Positions 36,394-47,345 of a stretch of 64,000 bases of DNA are shown here, piece by piece. Under the pieces are notes generated by a model. That model was not told the origin of the DNA. It did not search any database and saw only the letters and a program-made list of their open reading frames with translations. The translations under genes were made by a program, and so were the position numbers. The first letter of the stretch is position 1. Each line of letters starts with the position of its first letter. The DNA is from Silene conica (taxonomy: Eukaryota > Streptophyta > Magnoliopsida > Caryophyllales > Caryophyllaceae), in assembly GCA_029255685.2 (NCBI GenBank), contig CM055312.2:2814649-2878648 (forward strand), in the 5' to 3' direction.

Positions 36394-36937
36394 AGCAACG
36401 GGTCCAGAGGTGAACTTAACACATATCCCATTACTACACTATGTCGGGTCCAGAGGTGAGCTTAACACATATCCCATTATTACACTATGTCGGGTCCAGA
36501 GGTGAGCTTAACACATATCCCAACATCTAATCAAGTAAAGGGTCCAGAGGTGAACTTAACACATATCCCTAAACTTACAATCATGAAAAGGGTCCAGAGG
36601 TGAACTTAACACATATCCCTAATCATCCAAAAGCAAAGGGTCCAGAGGTGAACTTAACACATATCCCAATGCTACAAACATGTATTGGGTCCAGAGGTGA
36701 ACTTAACACATATCCCAATACACAGTCATCGCACAACGGGTCCAGAGGTGAACTTAACACATATCCCGTGTACGACAACCGATCACGTGTCAGGTCCAGA
36801 GGTGAGCTTAACACATATCCTGACACGCCCAAGCAAAACACGTAACGGGTCCAGAGGTGAACTTAACACATATCCCGTCACGCGACAGATAAACACGTAG
36901 TGGGTCCAGAGGTGAACTTAACACATATCCCACCACG
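36394..36937 (-). repeat. Eleven-unit array of covarying hairpins
   Basis: Eleven units with a 46-55 bp period share a 24-nt core (TCCAGAGGTGA...ACACATAT) bounded by GGG and CCC. The bases outside GGG/CCC differ between units but form a stem with each other. Examples are CGTGTCAGG (36786-36794) with CCTGACACG (36819-36827), TGTATTGGG (36681-36689) with CCCAATACA (36714-36722), and CGTAGTGGG (36896-36904) with CCCACCACG (36929-36937). The first core starts with GGG at 36400 and the last at 36902. Confidence 0.9.
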
Positions 36938-37243
36938 CGACAACCATTGTAACCACTGAACAACCAAAGGTAGAAACTAACCTATAGTTCTAACTTCTTA
37001 AACCTCTAACCAACATACAATTGATTCCGGGAACTAGGACGAGGGAGAGCCGGTTTCCCTTTCGGTTACCCGACCGGGGGGTCTCTATCCTCACTACATT
37101 CCCGAACCCAATATAACGTTGCCCGCACACCGGGGACCTCAAATACATGCCACGGGTATACAAAACGAGTTTCAAACAAAACCGAACAACCGTTTGAAAG
37201 TTACGATTTAATTTCAAAAACACAAAATGGCATACAGGGGTCC

Positions 37244-37630
37244 CCAGCCGGTCGGCAGGCAGCCGGTCGGCCGGCTGGTGATCCCTCAGCCTACACCTCT
37301 TTCAAAACCGAGAACACATCAAGAAGGACTCCCAGCCGGTCGGCAGGCAGCCGGTCGGCCGGCTGGGAACCCCAATCCTAGCCTTCCTTAAAAATCCGCA
37401 TCCATCCCCATATGCACTCCCAGCCGGCTGGCAGGCGGCCGGTCTGCCGGCTGGGCTCCCTCCTATTCTATGTTTATCGCAAAAACATAACACAAGGAAA
37501 GTGACTACCAGCCGGTCGGCAGGCAGCCGGTCGGCCGGCTGGCAGTCCCAAGTCTAAAATCTCAAAATTTATGAAAACACACAACCGCTCTCCCAGCCGG
37601 TCGGCCGGCCGCCGGTCGGTCGACCGGCTC
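37244..37630 (-). repeat. Five GC-rich hairpins in the solo LTR
   Basis: Units at 37244-37278, 37332-37366, 37420-37454, 37508-37542 and 37593-37630 each run CCAGCCGG...CCGGCTGG (the last degenerate), with period 88, 88, 88 and 85. GC content is far above the surroundings. Confidence 0.9.
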
Positions 37631-38039
37631 AGAGAGCCTGATACGAAAAATCGGGTTTTCAGCTTGTCTCAAAACTTCACAATTCGACATCAAAACTTCA
37701 ACAATTACAACAAGTAAGATTTGCCCAATATTCCTAATCACTAAACACTACTTTCTACCAGCATCAAATCCCATAACAATCCTCAATGATAAGAAAATCC
37801 ATGTATCCGTCTGAACATAAGGAAAACTGAAAGTATGCTTAAGAACATATAACAACGAGTTTAAGCATGAATTCTTCACAACAATCTCATCCTAAACATG
37901 TTACTAAATCTTTGAATCAATATATAACAACAAAAATCAGAAATCAAACAAGATTCACATCAAATATGCTAATATACACATAAAGGCCGAGTTTCTCATT
38001 ATCGTCACCTCTTAAGCTTATCCGGCTAAAGATCCTCCT

Positions 38040-38360
38040 CGAGTATGAAACTATCAACGTCCGGGTTGTCGAGTCCTTCACCTACAACACGGAAAAAATC
38101 AGTTTAGGGGCATAAAACGGAATTATACCAAAACAGGCCGGATTTTCGAAGTGAAGAAATTGAAAAACTAAAGTGACGGATGGCTTGGAATTTGCGCGAG
38201 GATTCCGAAAAAGTACTTACTTTTGTGATTTGGAAGACGGATGATGAAGAATTTTCACAAAAGAGTTGGAGGTTTTATGGAGGTTTATGAAATGTTGAGT
38301 TTGCAGGAAGAAAGAAATGTTGAAGGCAATTTATGTCGACATAAGGGTTTATAAGAGTAC
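38040..38360 (-). promoter_or_regulatory. Predicted LTR promoter and leader
   Basis: On the minus strand TATAAACCC (about 38352-38344) is followed by a pyrimidine-rich leader. An intron-like stretch with GTAAGT at about 38222 and TTGTAG at about 38083 comes next, then GTGAAGGACTCGACAACCC. The second LTR (25622-27061) has the same arrangement ending in GTGAAGACTTC. The promoter is inferred. Confidence 0.4.
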
Positions 38361-38849
38361 AAGTGGGTCGCCTTTCCGAATAATTAAATGGAACGGACTG
38401 TTAAAACGGATGTGGAATGAATACTTGAGTCGGATATTTAAACTATGCCAAGTTGTATTCGTCGTAAGAACTGGAGGTTCTTAAGACGGATCTTATTTAT
38501 TTATAAAAATTTCAGAATTATATTATTAAGATATTATTTTATTACGTAAAATAATTCAAAACGATTAAATTGGATTTTACGAAAATACGGGATGTTACAA
38601 AATGGGTGGATTTGAGACAAATAGAAAGGGGCGAAAATTAGGGTTTGATATTTTGTAATTGGGGATTTTGTATACTGAGTAAATGGTGAATGACTGAAAA
38701 AGTGTCGTTTTTTTTTTATATACACCCAACAAAGACGCTGGGTATCTTGGCGTTCTTGTTTGCTATTTTTTTTTTTTTTTGGTTTTCAGCAAAACCGCCA
38801 ATAAGCATAGCGGCTTCCTCTGAATTTCGTTTCTTTGAAACTCACCGAT

Positions 38850-39038
38850 GCTCCTGTAACTTTCTGTCAGATTTAAAAAAAAAACAAAGGGTAAAGCCGC
38901 TAGGAAGTGTAGCGGCTTACCAACAATTCTGCAAAAAACGCAAAAAGTGCCACGTGGACACTATAACTCAAAATAGTTTTAAAACAACACTAATTACCCA
39001 ATTATTTGGGTAAATAACACCAAAACACCAAAAAATTC
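38850..39038. repeat. MULE right TIR
   Basis: It is the reverse complement of the left TIR at 31901-32088 and carries a hairpin at 38893-38918. Confidence 0.92.
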
Positions 39039-39125
39039 ATCAAAACACCATTATATAGTTACATCTTTACTATTGATGCTTCTATATATAAACCTCTCAT
39101 TATAAATTTATAAGGGTGCGCCAAC

Positions 39126-39600
39126 CAGTGGCGGACCCAGAAATTTAGTTCTTGGGGGGCACAAATTTTTTTTCTAACGTGTTATCTAAGCACATCTAAG
39201 ATAATATTTTTATATTTTGGAGATGTTTTCCTTAATTAGTCATGATATTAGTAAAAGAATGAAAACATATTGGTCATAGATATATTTTTTTCATTGCTAG
39301 AATATAATACATTTTATTACTACAATTAACAACAAATCAAAGTGGTTCAATGACTTAGTTTGGTAAGTTACCTAAAAGTCATGGATTCAAATCTCATTTC
39401 AAACAATTTTTTAATTAAAAAAAAGTAAAATCCATATATGTTACCAGGATTCGAACCTTGTAGCTCATGGATAAAATTATGCACCCATACCAACTATGCC
39501 ATGATTACTTACTATTTATTATAGATGCTTATAAAACCTTATTTCGGAAATTTCATGGGGGGCACCTGCCCCACCGGCCCCCCTACTAGATCCGCCCATG
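39126..39600. mobile_element. Non-autonomous hAT-like element
   Basis: A perfect 8-bp duplication GCGCCAAC lies at 39118-39125 and 39601-39608. The ends are CAGTGGCGGACC and the inverted GGATCCGCCCATG. It is 475 bp. Inside on the minus strand (about 39512-39440) is a tRNA-like pair of boxes, TGGCATAGTTGGT and GGTTCGAATCC. Confidence 0.8.
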
Positions 39601-39608
39601 GCGCCAAC

Positions 39609-39728
39609 TAAAAAGGCACTTTCAGGTTGGTTGTCCATACAATGTCACTTCAAACCACCAATTTTGAAATAATCAAATTGAATAATAATAATAATAATAG
39701 TTTAAACACAAAAAAAAAAAAAAAAAAA

Positions 39729-39770
<42 letters not shown>

Positions 39771-41529
39771 CTTGCTTTGACATGATAAACTCCTAATAAA
39801 ACACCATAATTTTGCAATTAGAGGATTATAAATTTTGAGCTTTATAACAAACAATTTGGGTTTTTTACATATATTTTATGAGCTTTATTGAAAAGAATTT
39901 GAGCATTTTTATAAAAAAACATTGTAAATCAAAACATTATATTGAAACTCAAAAATAATAATACATATGAAACCCAAAGATTTTAATTTTAACACTAAAA
40001 AATTATAGTGCAAGAAAAAATTGTTAAAAGCTCAAAAAAAATTGCATATAAGTTTAATTAGATTTGTATTAGATGTATGATACTCGTGTACATCTGGATG
40101 TATAATCCTATTTGTGATAATTTTGGAATAACTGGAACACAAATAATTTAATTTCATCATTTCATGGCCAAAGAGACGATTTTACAATATTTTTATTTTT
40201 TTATCGCTACACCACTTACATGAAGTGTATTATTATGTATGTTTTTTGTTCACTTCATTGTGTTATTTATTTATTTTGGTCTGTTATTAGGGTTTAAGGG
40301 TTGATAAAGGGTACCAATGTTTTTTATTAATATAATTGATATTTTCGGTTTGTTATTAATATTTTTTATATTATATGTCTCACAATATGTTATCAGAATA
40401 GTCTCGCAAGAAGAAAAAAATACTTCGTTTTTTTTTTGAAAAGTAAAAAAAAAATACTTAGTTTTTGATGTTTAATATAATGTACTTTATTAGTTGACAT
40501 CTATATAGGGGGTAATTGGGAGGTAATCATTAATATAATTGTGTTGATGGTGATATTTGAAAGCTACTAATCTTTATTGAAAGGGTCCAAATAAAACCCT
40601 ACATATGTTCGATTTCAATAAAACATATTGCATATACGGTGCATTAATACATACAACTTGTTTTCAAAATAAATCAATTTAATTAATTACATTATCACAC
40701 GATTCTTTTTACGAAAAGAAGGAATGATATCAACTATTTTAGAAAAAGAAAATATGTATAAAAACTATTATAATGAAATTCCGTGATTTTGTAACTTCAA
40801 GAAAAGTTTTTGAGCAAATGATTGTCAAATTAAATTTGATTATCAAATCAAATGCCAATAATGATAATATTAAGTGTGTAAGAAATGTTATTGTAAAATT
40901 AACGGGATACTATATTTATAAGACCGATGAGGCTAATTAAAAAGAAATTTATGATAATTCATAAGTAAATATTGAAAAAATAAAATGACATTTTTAAGGA
41001 TCAATTTTGTACGGGTTCACTTTTTACCTATTATTATTTATTTATTTCAATCGACTTGTTTATATTTATAATAATTAATATAGACATGAAATAATTTTTA
41101 GAGTTTAATTTTGTAATATTGAGCAAGATGTTAGGTACAAAATGAGTCATGTATATATTAGATAATGCACCATAAAATACACTTTTAAAAGGCACAACCA
41201 CTATTTCCACTCTCTAATGATGTGCTAATAGTATAAGCTAATAAAGCAAAAAGAGTATATAAAGTGAATCATTTACTGCTAATGATGTGATTAAGCACTA
41301 CTAAGTACTAACTAAAGATTATTGAGACTATCCATTATTGCGGCTCTCTTTATTCTTTACCATGTCCTTTTTTTAAGAATTACTCCTTTTTTTGTTATCA
41401 ATATTTTATCCACAATTATTTTGTTTACGTGATTTAGCACACATTTTTATTTAAAGCGTAGATATACATTTTGTTGTTAAAACAATATTAATCAGTAAGG
41501 TAGACGAGACAAAAGAAACGAAGGTTTAT
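39609..41529. other. AT-rich intergenic region
   Basis: No gene was seen. It begins with AAT and A microsatellite runs (about 39685-39770). The rest is AT-rich without recognisable repeats or exons. Confidence 0.5.
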
Positions 41530-42071
41530 GAATTTTTTGGTTAATTGATATTATTTACCCAATTAATTGGGTAAATGGTGGTCAAATGAAATTATTTGGG
41601 TTTCTAGTGTCCACGTGGACACTTTTGTGTTTTTCTGCAGATTTTCAGCAAAGCCGCTGAAATCCTTATCGGCTTTACTGATTGTCTTGTTTTTTTTAAC
41701 GAAATCCTTTGCAGAACGTTCTTATGTGATTTTGCGGAATTTCAATGAAGTCGCTTAGAACATTGGCGGCTTAGTCTAGAAATTCTTATTTTCAACTTCT
41801 GGATTGGAATTTCTGGGTGAGATTCACCAAAGCCGCTAAGGATTTGAGCGGCTTTGGCTGCTTTCTTTTTTTCCCCAACTCCAAAACCTTCCGGAAAGAA
41901 TTTCATTTAAAAAAATCACCAAGTGAAGCCGCTATGAACCTCAGCGGCTTCATTGAAAAACTGCAAAAAAACACAAAAGTGTCCACGTGGACACTAGAAC
42001 CCCAAATAATTTCATTTCAATACCAATTACCCAATTAATTGGGTAAATAACACCAATTAACCAAAAAATGC
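41530..42071. mobile_element. Small non-autonomous MULE
   Basis: A perfect 9-bp duplication AAGGTTTAT lies at 41521-41529 and 42072-42080. Its inverted ends start GAATTTTTTGGTTAATTG and contain GTGTCCACGTGGACAC, related to the ends of the MULE at 31901-39038. The 542-bp interior is four GCCGCT...AGCGGC-type hairpins (41650-41676, 41747-41773, 41829-41856, 41925-41952). It has no coding capacity and is probably mobilised by a relative of the larger MULE. Confidence 0.9.
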
Positions 42072-42189
42072 AAGGTTTATTGCATTTATCTTAATGGTAT
42101 AGTACAAACTACAAAGTACAAAGTACTTGAATAACAACGTCTTAAGTGGGATTACGGCCCTGTTTTTCTAACCTTAATTTCAATTTTTA

Positions 42190-42401
42190 GGCTATGTTCT
42201 TTTTGGTTTAATTTCAACTATTTCAGTTTTTCTTAGTTGTATTCCGTTAAGTTTTATTTACGTTCAATCAATTATTTTTAGTTAATCTCTTCACAAAATT
42301 AGCCTAAATTCACTTCATCTCAGTTCCCCTCAATTTATTTCAATTAAGCATTACTCCAATTAATTTAAACCAGCTCATTTCAACCGAAAAGAGACAGGGT
42401 C
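42190..42401. mobile_element. Tourist-like MITE, GGCCCTGTTC family
   Basis: TTA duplications lie at 42187-42189 and 42402-42404. The ends are GGCTATGTTCTTTTTGG and CGAAAAGAGACAGGGTC. It is 212 bp and matches 1-194 over most of its length. Confidence 0.8.
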
Positions 42402-42541
42402 TTATTCAGCTCAAATGTTGAATTCAACAACTTCAGTTCAGCTCAACTTATTTAAGCTTTTATTCATCTTAGCGAAATTGAATTTATCTCATTTTATCAA
42501 TTCAAGTTAGTACAATTTAACTCTGCTAACTAAATAAATTA

Positions 42542-42811
42542 CTCCCTCCTAGTTTTTATAAGTGTCCTATTGTGTATATGGTACAAAATTTAAGGAATAT
42601 TAGTTGTTTAATATTTTTGGGTTGTGTAGGGGTAAGAAATATTAGTTGTTTAAGTTTGGGTTGGGTTAGGAAAGAGTGAGTGGGAATAAGTAGAAATAGG
42701 TAAGGGTAGAATGGTAAAAACAAACAAAAAACTTACTACATATAGACAATGAGACACTTCGATGCATAAACCGAACTAGACAATGGGACACTTATAAAAA
42801 GTAGGAGGGAG
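42542..42811. mobile_element. Stowaway MITE
   Basis: TA lies at 42540-42541 and 42812-42813. The inverted ends are CTCCCTCCTAGTTTTTATAA and TTATAAAAAGTAGGAGGGAG. Confidence 0.9.
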
Positions 42812-42816
42812 TATTT

Positions 42817-43112
42817 GGGTCGTTTGGTTCGACATGGGAAGATAAAATTCTCGGGAAGATTAAATTCATATGAACTTGAAAATCACGTGAATTATGTAAA
42901 TGTTGTTTGGTTGAATGTAGGAAGTTCAATTCATGCGGGAACTTCCACTTATCTAGAGGGGGTTGGGTAAGTGACTTACTACCTTATGTAGGAATTATGG
43001 TTCCATAGAAAGTTCTAATTTCTATGAATCGGGTAACCAAACAAGACTCAATTTTTTCACTTCCCATAATTTTCTAATTTCCGTGATTTTAATAGGAAAC
43101 CGAACAACCCCT
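42817..43112. mobile_element. Unclassified MITE with GGTCGTTTGGTT ends
   Basis: The imperfect ends are GGGTCGTTTGGTTC and AACCGAACAACCCC. A relative with GGGGTCGTTCGATTA ends lies at about 4627-4862. Confidence 0.45.
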
Positions 43113-44293
43113 TAATACAAAAGTACTTCGTAGTTAATAGTTGTTTAGAGACAAGAAAAGAAAGTTAGTGAGAAGTTAAGTAGGATTAGACGGTCAAACT
43201 TAAATTGTAATAAGATGTCGCGTTGAATATTTAGACAAAGAGGACAAACGGGTGTGTATTGTATTGTGTAATGCGTCACTTCTTCAAACTTACTTTGCGC
43301 ATTATTAGCAATTACGAATATACTTGTTTCATTCCTTTACATTTATAATTTGAGTTTGACAACTCACATTATTTATGTTTGATCTTGTTTTAGATTTGTA
43401 CAAGATCTAGATTCATCGACTTCAAATTCACTAATTATGAATCCATTATTATCGATTATTTAAAAAGGATATTCTGAAGTCCGAACTAATTTGGTCTACG
43501 CTAAGAAAGAAGAGAAAAAAAACAAAGAATTTGGTTTAGGATCGATTCAATCTATTGAGCAGGTAAATGAGGGTTCAGGTAGTTCATCGGTATTAGATTC
43601 TACCCTAATTTTCCATCCGCGTGAGGACCATTTTAGATTTTGTCAATTAAACAATTTATTATGCTTGCCAATTAGATGATTTTGTTAAGTCGGTATATAG
43701 ATAAATCATCTCATAACTAGCTCAGTCTAACAACAATATTAAGCAAGCAAGTTTGAGAAGGAAATTAAAAGACTTCCCGCAGTCTAATACACACGTTTTA
43801 CAAGTTATTCAGACATTCTAACAACGATAAAAAAGAGAACAAGAGTTAGTTTAAGTAATAAGAGCACTCTTATTCCAACCATGAAATTGGTGTTCGATTC
43901 TCATCCGCGACATAGTGCGCTCATTTAAACCAAAAAAACAGCGATAAAAGAAATTTGATAGAATAATAGCCTTCCTTTGATAATAAGTCGATAATAACAT
44001 GAACGAGATCATTCATGTTAAGACTCACTTAACGAATCCAAGACTACTTATACACACTACATTTATGTACAATAATCTAATGTTGTTAACTACTAAACCG
44101 AGGCTTAAAACTCTTAATAATACAAACATTTTTTTTAACGCGTGCCATTAGGGAACCCATTAATAACCTCAATGTGGAAATAATTACAAGATATTCTTAT
44201 TAGATATCCAACTAAAAACTCATTTTTACCGTAATTAATATGAGTATCTTGTGATTCTTACCAGGTTTAGATTATTAATATGTACGTGTGTGC
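43113..44293. other. Intergenic region without a recognised gene
   Basis: A 62-aa open frame at 43491-43679 has no recognisable features. Around 43870-43915 there is a tRNA B-box-like GGTGTTCGATTCTC. Confidence 0.4.
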
Positions 44294-44741
44294 TAGGGAT
44301 GTAAGTGATCTGAGTCGGCTCGTAGAAACTCGGCTCAAAATCGGCCAAAACTAATTCCGAGCCGATTTCGAGTCGGGTGGTCCAAATCCGAGCCGATTCC
44401 GAGCTTAGTAGATCGAGCTCGGAATCGGAAGTTCGTTTAGGCTCGTTTTATCTATTATTTTTAGTTATTTTGTCATTTTGTAATTGTTTTGTTCCTAATA
44501 AAATACCAATTTAGCATTTATAATCATATGTTCCTTATATTTGTATATTTTTAAAATATTTTTATTTTAATTTGATTTAAAAGTTCAATAAGGTAAAGAA
44601 AATAGAAATTTAACCGAACTCGAATAAATCTCGAGCCTATTCTGAGCTGATTCCAAGCTTTGATTTTTTAAACTCGTATAATTCTGAGCCGATTCCAAAC
44701 CCACCCGAGCTCGAGTTCAAATCGGCTCAGTTACACCCGTA
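44294..44741 (+). mobile_element. hAT-like MITE, forward copy
   Basis: It starts TAGGGATGTAAGTGAT and ends AGTTACACCCGTA. It is a full-length inverted relative of 45537-46029, sharing GAGCCGATT/AATCGGCTC-rich flanks and an AT-rich centre. Confidence 0.65.
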
Positions 44742-45536
44742 CCATGTCTTAAAGTAAGTAATAATTTAGGTAAGACAATAGAGTTATAAGTACATATGAA
44801 TGAACTGAAAAACTGAAATATCATGCAATTAATTGGGATCACTAGAGATGTCGAGTATCGTAATCAAAACAACAAACATGTGCATGGCTACAAATACACT
44901 ATGTAGCTTTGCTGTCTTTGTTCATTAAATCACTATATCCACTGACATTTTAGTCCCAATATTTAATGCTCCTAATCACAATCGTCCCGGATAATTATTG
45001 TTCTTTGATTTTGGCAGAAAGACCGAGTAAAATTGAAGAAAGTTAATTACTAAATTATACTTTAAGCAAATTATTTAGAAATGAACAAATTGCTTATCAA
45101 GTTCATTCTTAAAATATGCTTTGTTATAGACAGTAATAATTGACTGAGACGCCCCAAAATAAAGCTGGTGAGTTGTACAAATGAAAATTGTTATTCTTAT
45201 ATCATACGGAATTACGGACAATCATATAGGAGTTTTATTAGGTTAAGTTACAAATACCGTATTTTAAAAATGAATTAACTGAATAAATATTTATACATTT
45301 GAATAAAATTCTCCTTTTTAAAATTGTATATTTTATACCGCGGTTGAGCTTATCTGATTTAAATACCTTTCACAAAGAATTAAAAAACTCAAACAATTGA
45401 TTGGCATGAGAAATATCAGATAATTAAAACATGTTGTGAGTTGTGACTTGCGAGCCAATGGGCTAACCTAGACAGGTCAACAACACGACCTGCGCTGGCC
45501 CGCCCATATGTCGAGCCAGCTTTTCTTAGCTCGTGA

Positions 45537-46029
45537 CTAGGGGTGGAACCGAGCGGACTTTAGCTCGAGCTCGGGTGGCTTAGAATCGGCTTGGAAACTT
45601 GAGCTTGAGATCGGAATCGGCTCAAAATTATCCGAGCTTAAAAAATCAAAGCTTGGAATCGGCTCAGATTAGGCTCGAGCTCTATTCGAGTTCGGTCAAA
45701 TCTTTATTTTTTTTACTTTATTGAACTTTTAAATCAAATTAAAAATAAATATATTTTAAGAAAAATGCAAATATAAGAAACATGTGATCATAAATACTAA
45801 AATGACATTTTATTAGGAACAAAAACAATTACAAAATGTCAAAATAACTAATAATAATATATAAAATGAACCTAAACGAATTTTCGATTCCGAGCTTTAC
45901 TAAGCTCGAAATCGGCTCGGATTTGGACCAGCGCAGTTCCAAATCAGCTCAGAATTAATTTTGACTGATTTCGAGCCGAGTTTTTACCGAGCTGATTCTA
46001 AGAGCTGGTTCAAATCACTTACAGCCCTA
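45537..46029 (-). mobile_element. hAT-like MITE, inverted copy
   Basis: The reverse complement starts CTAGGGCTGTAAGTGATTTG and follows 44294-44741 to its end. Flanks GCTCGTGA and GCTCATGC are a near-matching 8-bp duplication. It sits inside an older GGCCCG/GACCCG-rich repeat (about 45455-46250). Confidence 0.65.
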
Positions 46030-46461
46030 GCTCATGCAGTGAGGGTCCTCCATAAGCCGCCCAACACCCCGAAAGAAGTCATTTCAGGTTGGGTTAATTC
46101 CAAGCTTGAGCCAGCCATGCCCGACCCTTCTCATTAGATGGGTTGATTCAAGCCCCAAGGCTTATGTTCCTAAGATTGACCCGACTTTAACCCGGACTGT
46201 GGCCAAGTCTAGGCCAAACCGCCAAAGTAGGGAACTGTAAATGGGCTGAAAATGATGAAGTTACAAACCAGTAAGCCCAGCCCAGTTTAGGATAACTTTA
46301 GTCTTTGTTTGATGTATGTATTGGGCTAACATATGGGCCACAACTAACTTACGATGTTGGCCTTGGGCCGGGGACAAAACTTGGGCTAGTTTGTGAATCA
46401 ACGTTCGTTTCGTTTGGATTTTGTCGGGTCTGAAAAGCTACGACGTTTCCTTCCGAAGATT

Positions 46462-46790
46462 TTTTTTATTTTGAAATAAAACCCAAAGGGTTTACTACTT
46501 CTATTAGATCGGATATAGCACAGGTACAAATATGGTTCGGAAATACATTCTCCCAAAGACGCTTACCCACAACTCGAGGCCTAATGTGGGCTACCTTATG
46601 TGCTATCCGATTAGAGGTTCTATGAACATAGTTAAAAGACACATAATCAAAAAAGTGAAGAACGGAAAAAATCTCGGCGAAAAATCTGAGTTCCCTTCGG
46701 AAGCATCATAAACCATACAAATATCACTCCGACGAAGTTTTTGACAGGCTTGAAAAGAGTCATTTCCTGTCTACAATTAATTGCTAAAAA
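46462..46790 (-). pseudogene. LINE 3' end fragment
   Basis: The minus-strand frame reads YVHRTSNRIAHKVAH followed by LWENVFPNHI and CAISDL, the usual C-terminus of plant L1 polyproteins. It continues to an A-rich tail (about 46475-46462). The RNase H part before it is shifted in frame. Everything 5' of that is missing. Confidence 0.6.
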
Positions 46791-47086
46791 TCGACTGTAC
46801 TTATGTTTTGTACGTAAATGTTTATATTTATGTTTTGTATGTAAATATTTATGAATAATTTAAATTAATAATAATTCGGTCCAAGATTTTACAACATTAA
46901 TAAATTACACCAATTAATACAATTCAATCCGAATTTTTACTACAATAATAAATAATAAATTACAATAATTGTACATCAACTGATAACAAAAATAAATGTT
47001 GTTACAAAAATCACATATTTTACTCAAATTATTAGATAACAATTAACAACTATCAATGTACCAAGAAATTTAAATATTAAATATTA

Positions 47087-47345
47087 CTTCCTCCATTTTA
47101 ATCCAAATACCCAATTTGCTTTATTCACGTTTGCCAACGCACGTTTTGCGTGCTTTATATCTTTAACTACGTATTTGTAAAAATTATAAAAGTTATATAT
47201 TTTCAATGTACTCGTAAAGACGACTTAAATAAGACTCCACATGAATATATTTTTTTTTATGTATTGAGAGAAAATTGAGATTGAAAGTTGATTGGTAAAT
47301 AGTGTACAAAAAACAAATTGGGTATTTGGATTAAAATGGAGGAAG
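47087..47345. mobile_element. Stowaway MITE
   Basis: TA lies at 47085-47086 and 47346-47347. The inverted ends are CTTCCTCCATTTTAATCCAA and TTGGATTAAAATGGAGGAAG. Confidence 0.9.

Larger units (their letters stand above)
35633..38599 (-). mobile_element. Solo LTR (2.97 kb), probable Gypsy/chromovirus type, inside the MULE
   Basis: The ends TGTAAAAC...GATGTTACA are flanked by perfect 5-bp duplications AAATG (35628-35632 and 38600-38604). No gag, protease, integrase or RT was seen, so this is a single LTR left after recombination, or an LTR-only fossil. Orientation is judged minus: it reads TGTAACATCCCG..., then a TATAAA box (about 38350), a leader with an apparent intron (donor AAAG|GTAAGT near 38222, acceptor TTGTAG near 38083), then hairpin arrays, ending GGGGTTTTACA. 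Long LTRs beginning TGTAACA and containing tandem repeats are common in plant Gypsy elements. Lineage is inferred. Confidence 0.8.
31901..39038 (-). mobile_element. Mutator-like element (MULE) with long TIRs
   Basis: It has long inverted ends of 188-189 bp (31901-32088 and 38850-39038), starting GAATTTTTTGGTGTTTTGG. Flanking 9-mers are ATCAAAATA (31892-31900) and ATCAAAACA (39039-39047), 8/9 matching as expected for MULE target duplications. It carries a transposase on the minus strand, a fragment resembling a plant mobile domain protein, and a solo LTR inserted later (35633-38599). Without that LTR the element is about 4.2 kb. The subterminal parts contain arrays of covarying GCCGCT...AGCGGC hairpins. 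Confidence 0.92.

Noticed and set aside
36600-36900. Open frames of 70-80 aa with repeated GELNTYP-like residues
   Set aside because: They only read the hairpin repeat in several frames on both strands; unit lengths of 46-55 bp do not keep a frame.
36394-36937. CRISPR-like array (about 30-bp repeats with different spacers)
   Set aside because: The setting is a plant retroelement LTR with no cas genes. The 'spacers' are short and pair with each other across the repeat, so they are hairpin stems.
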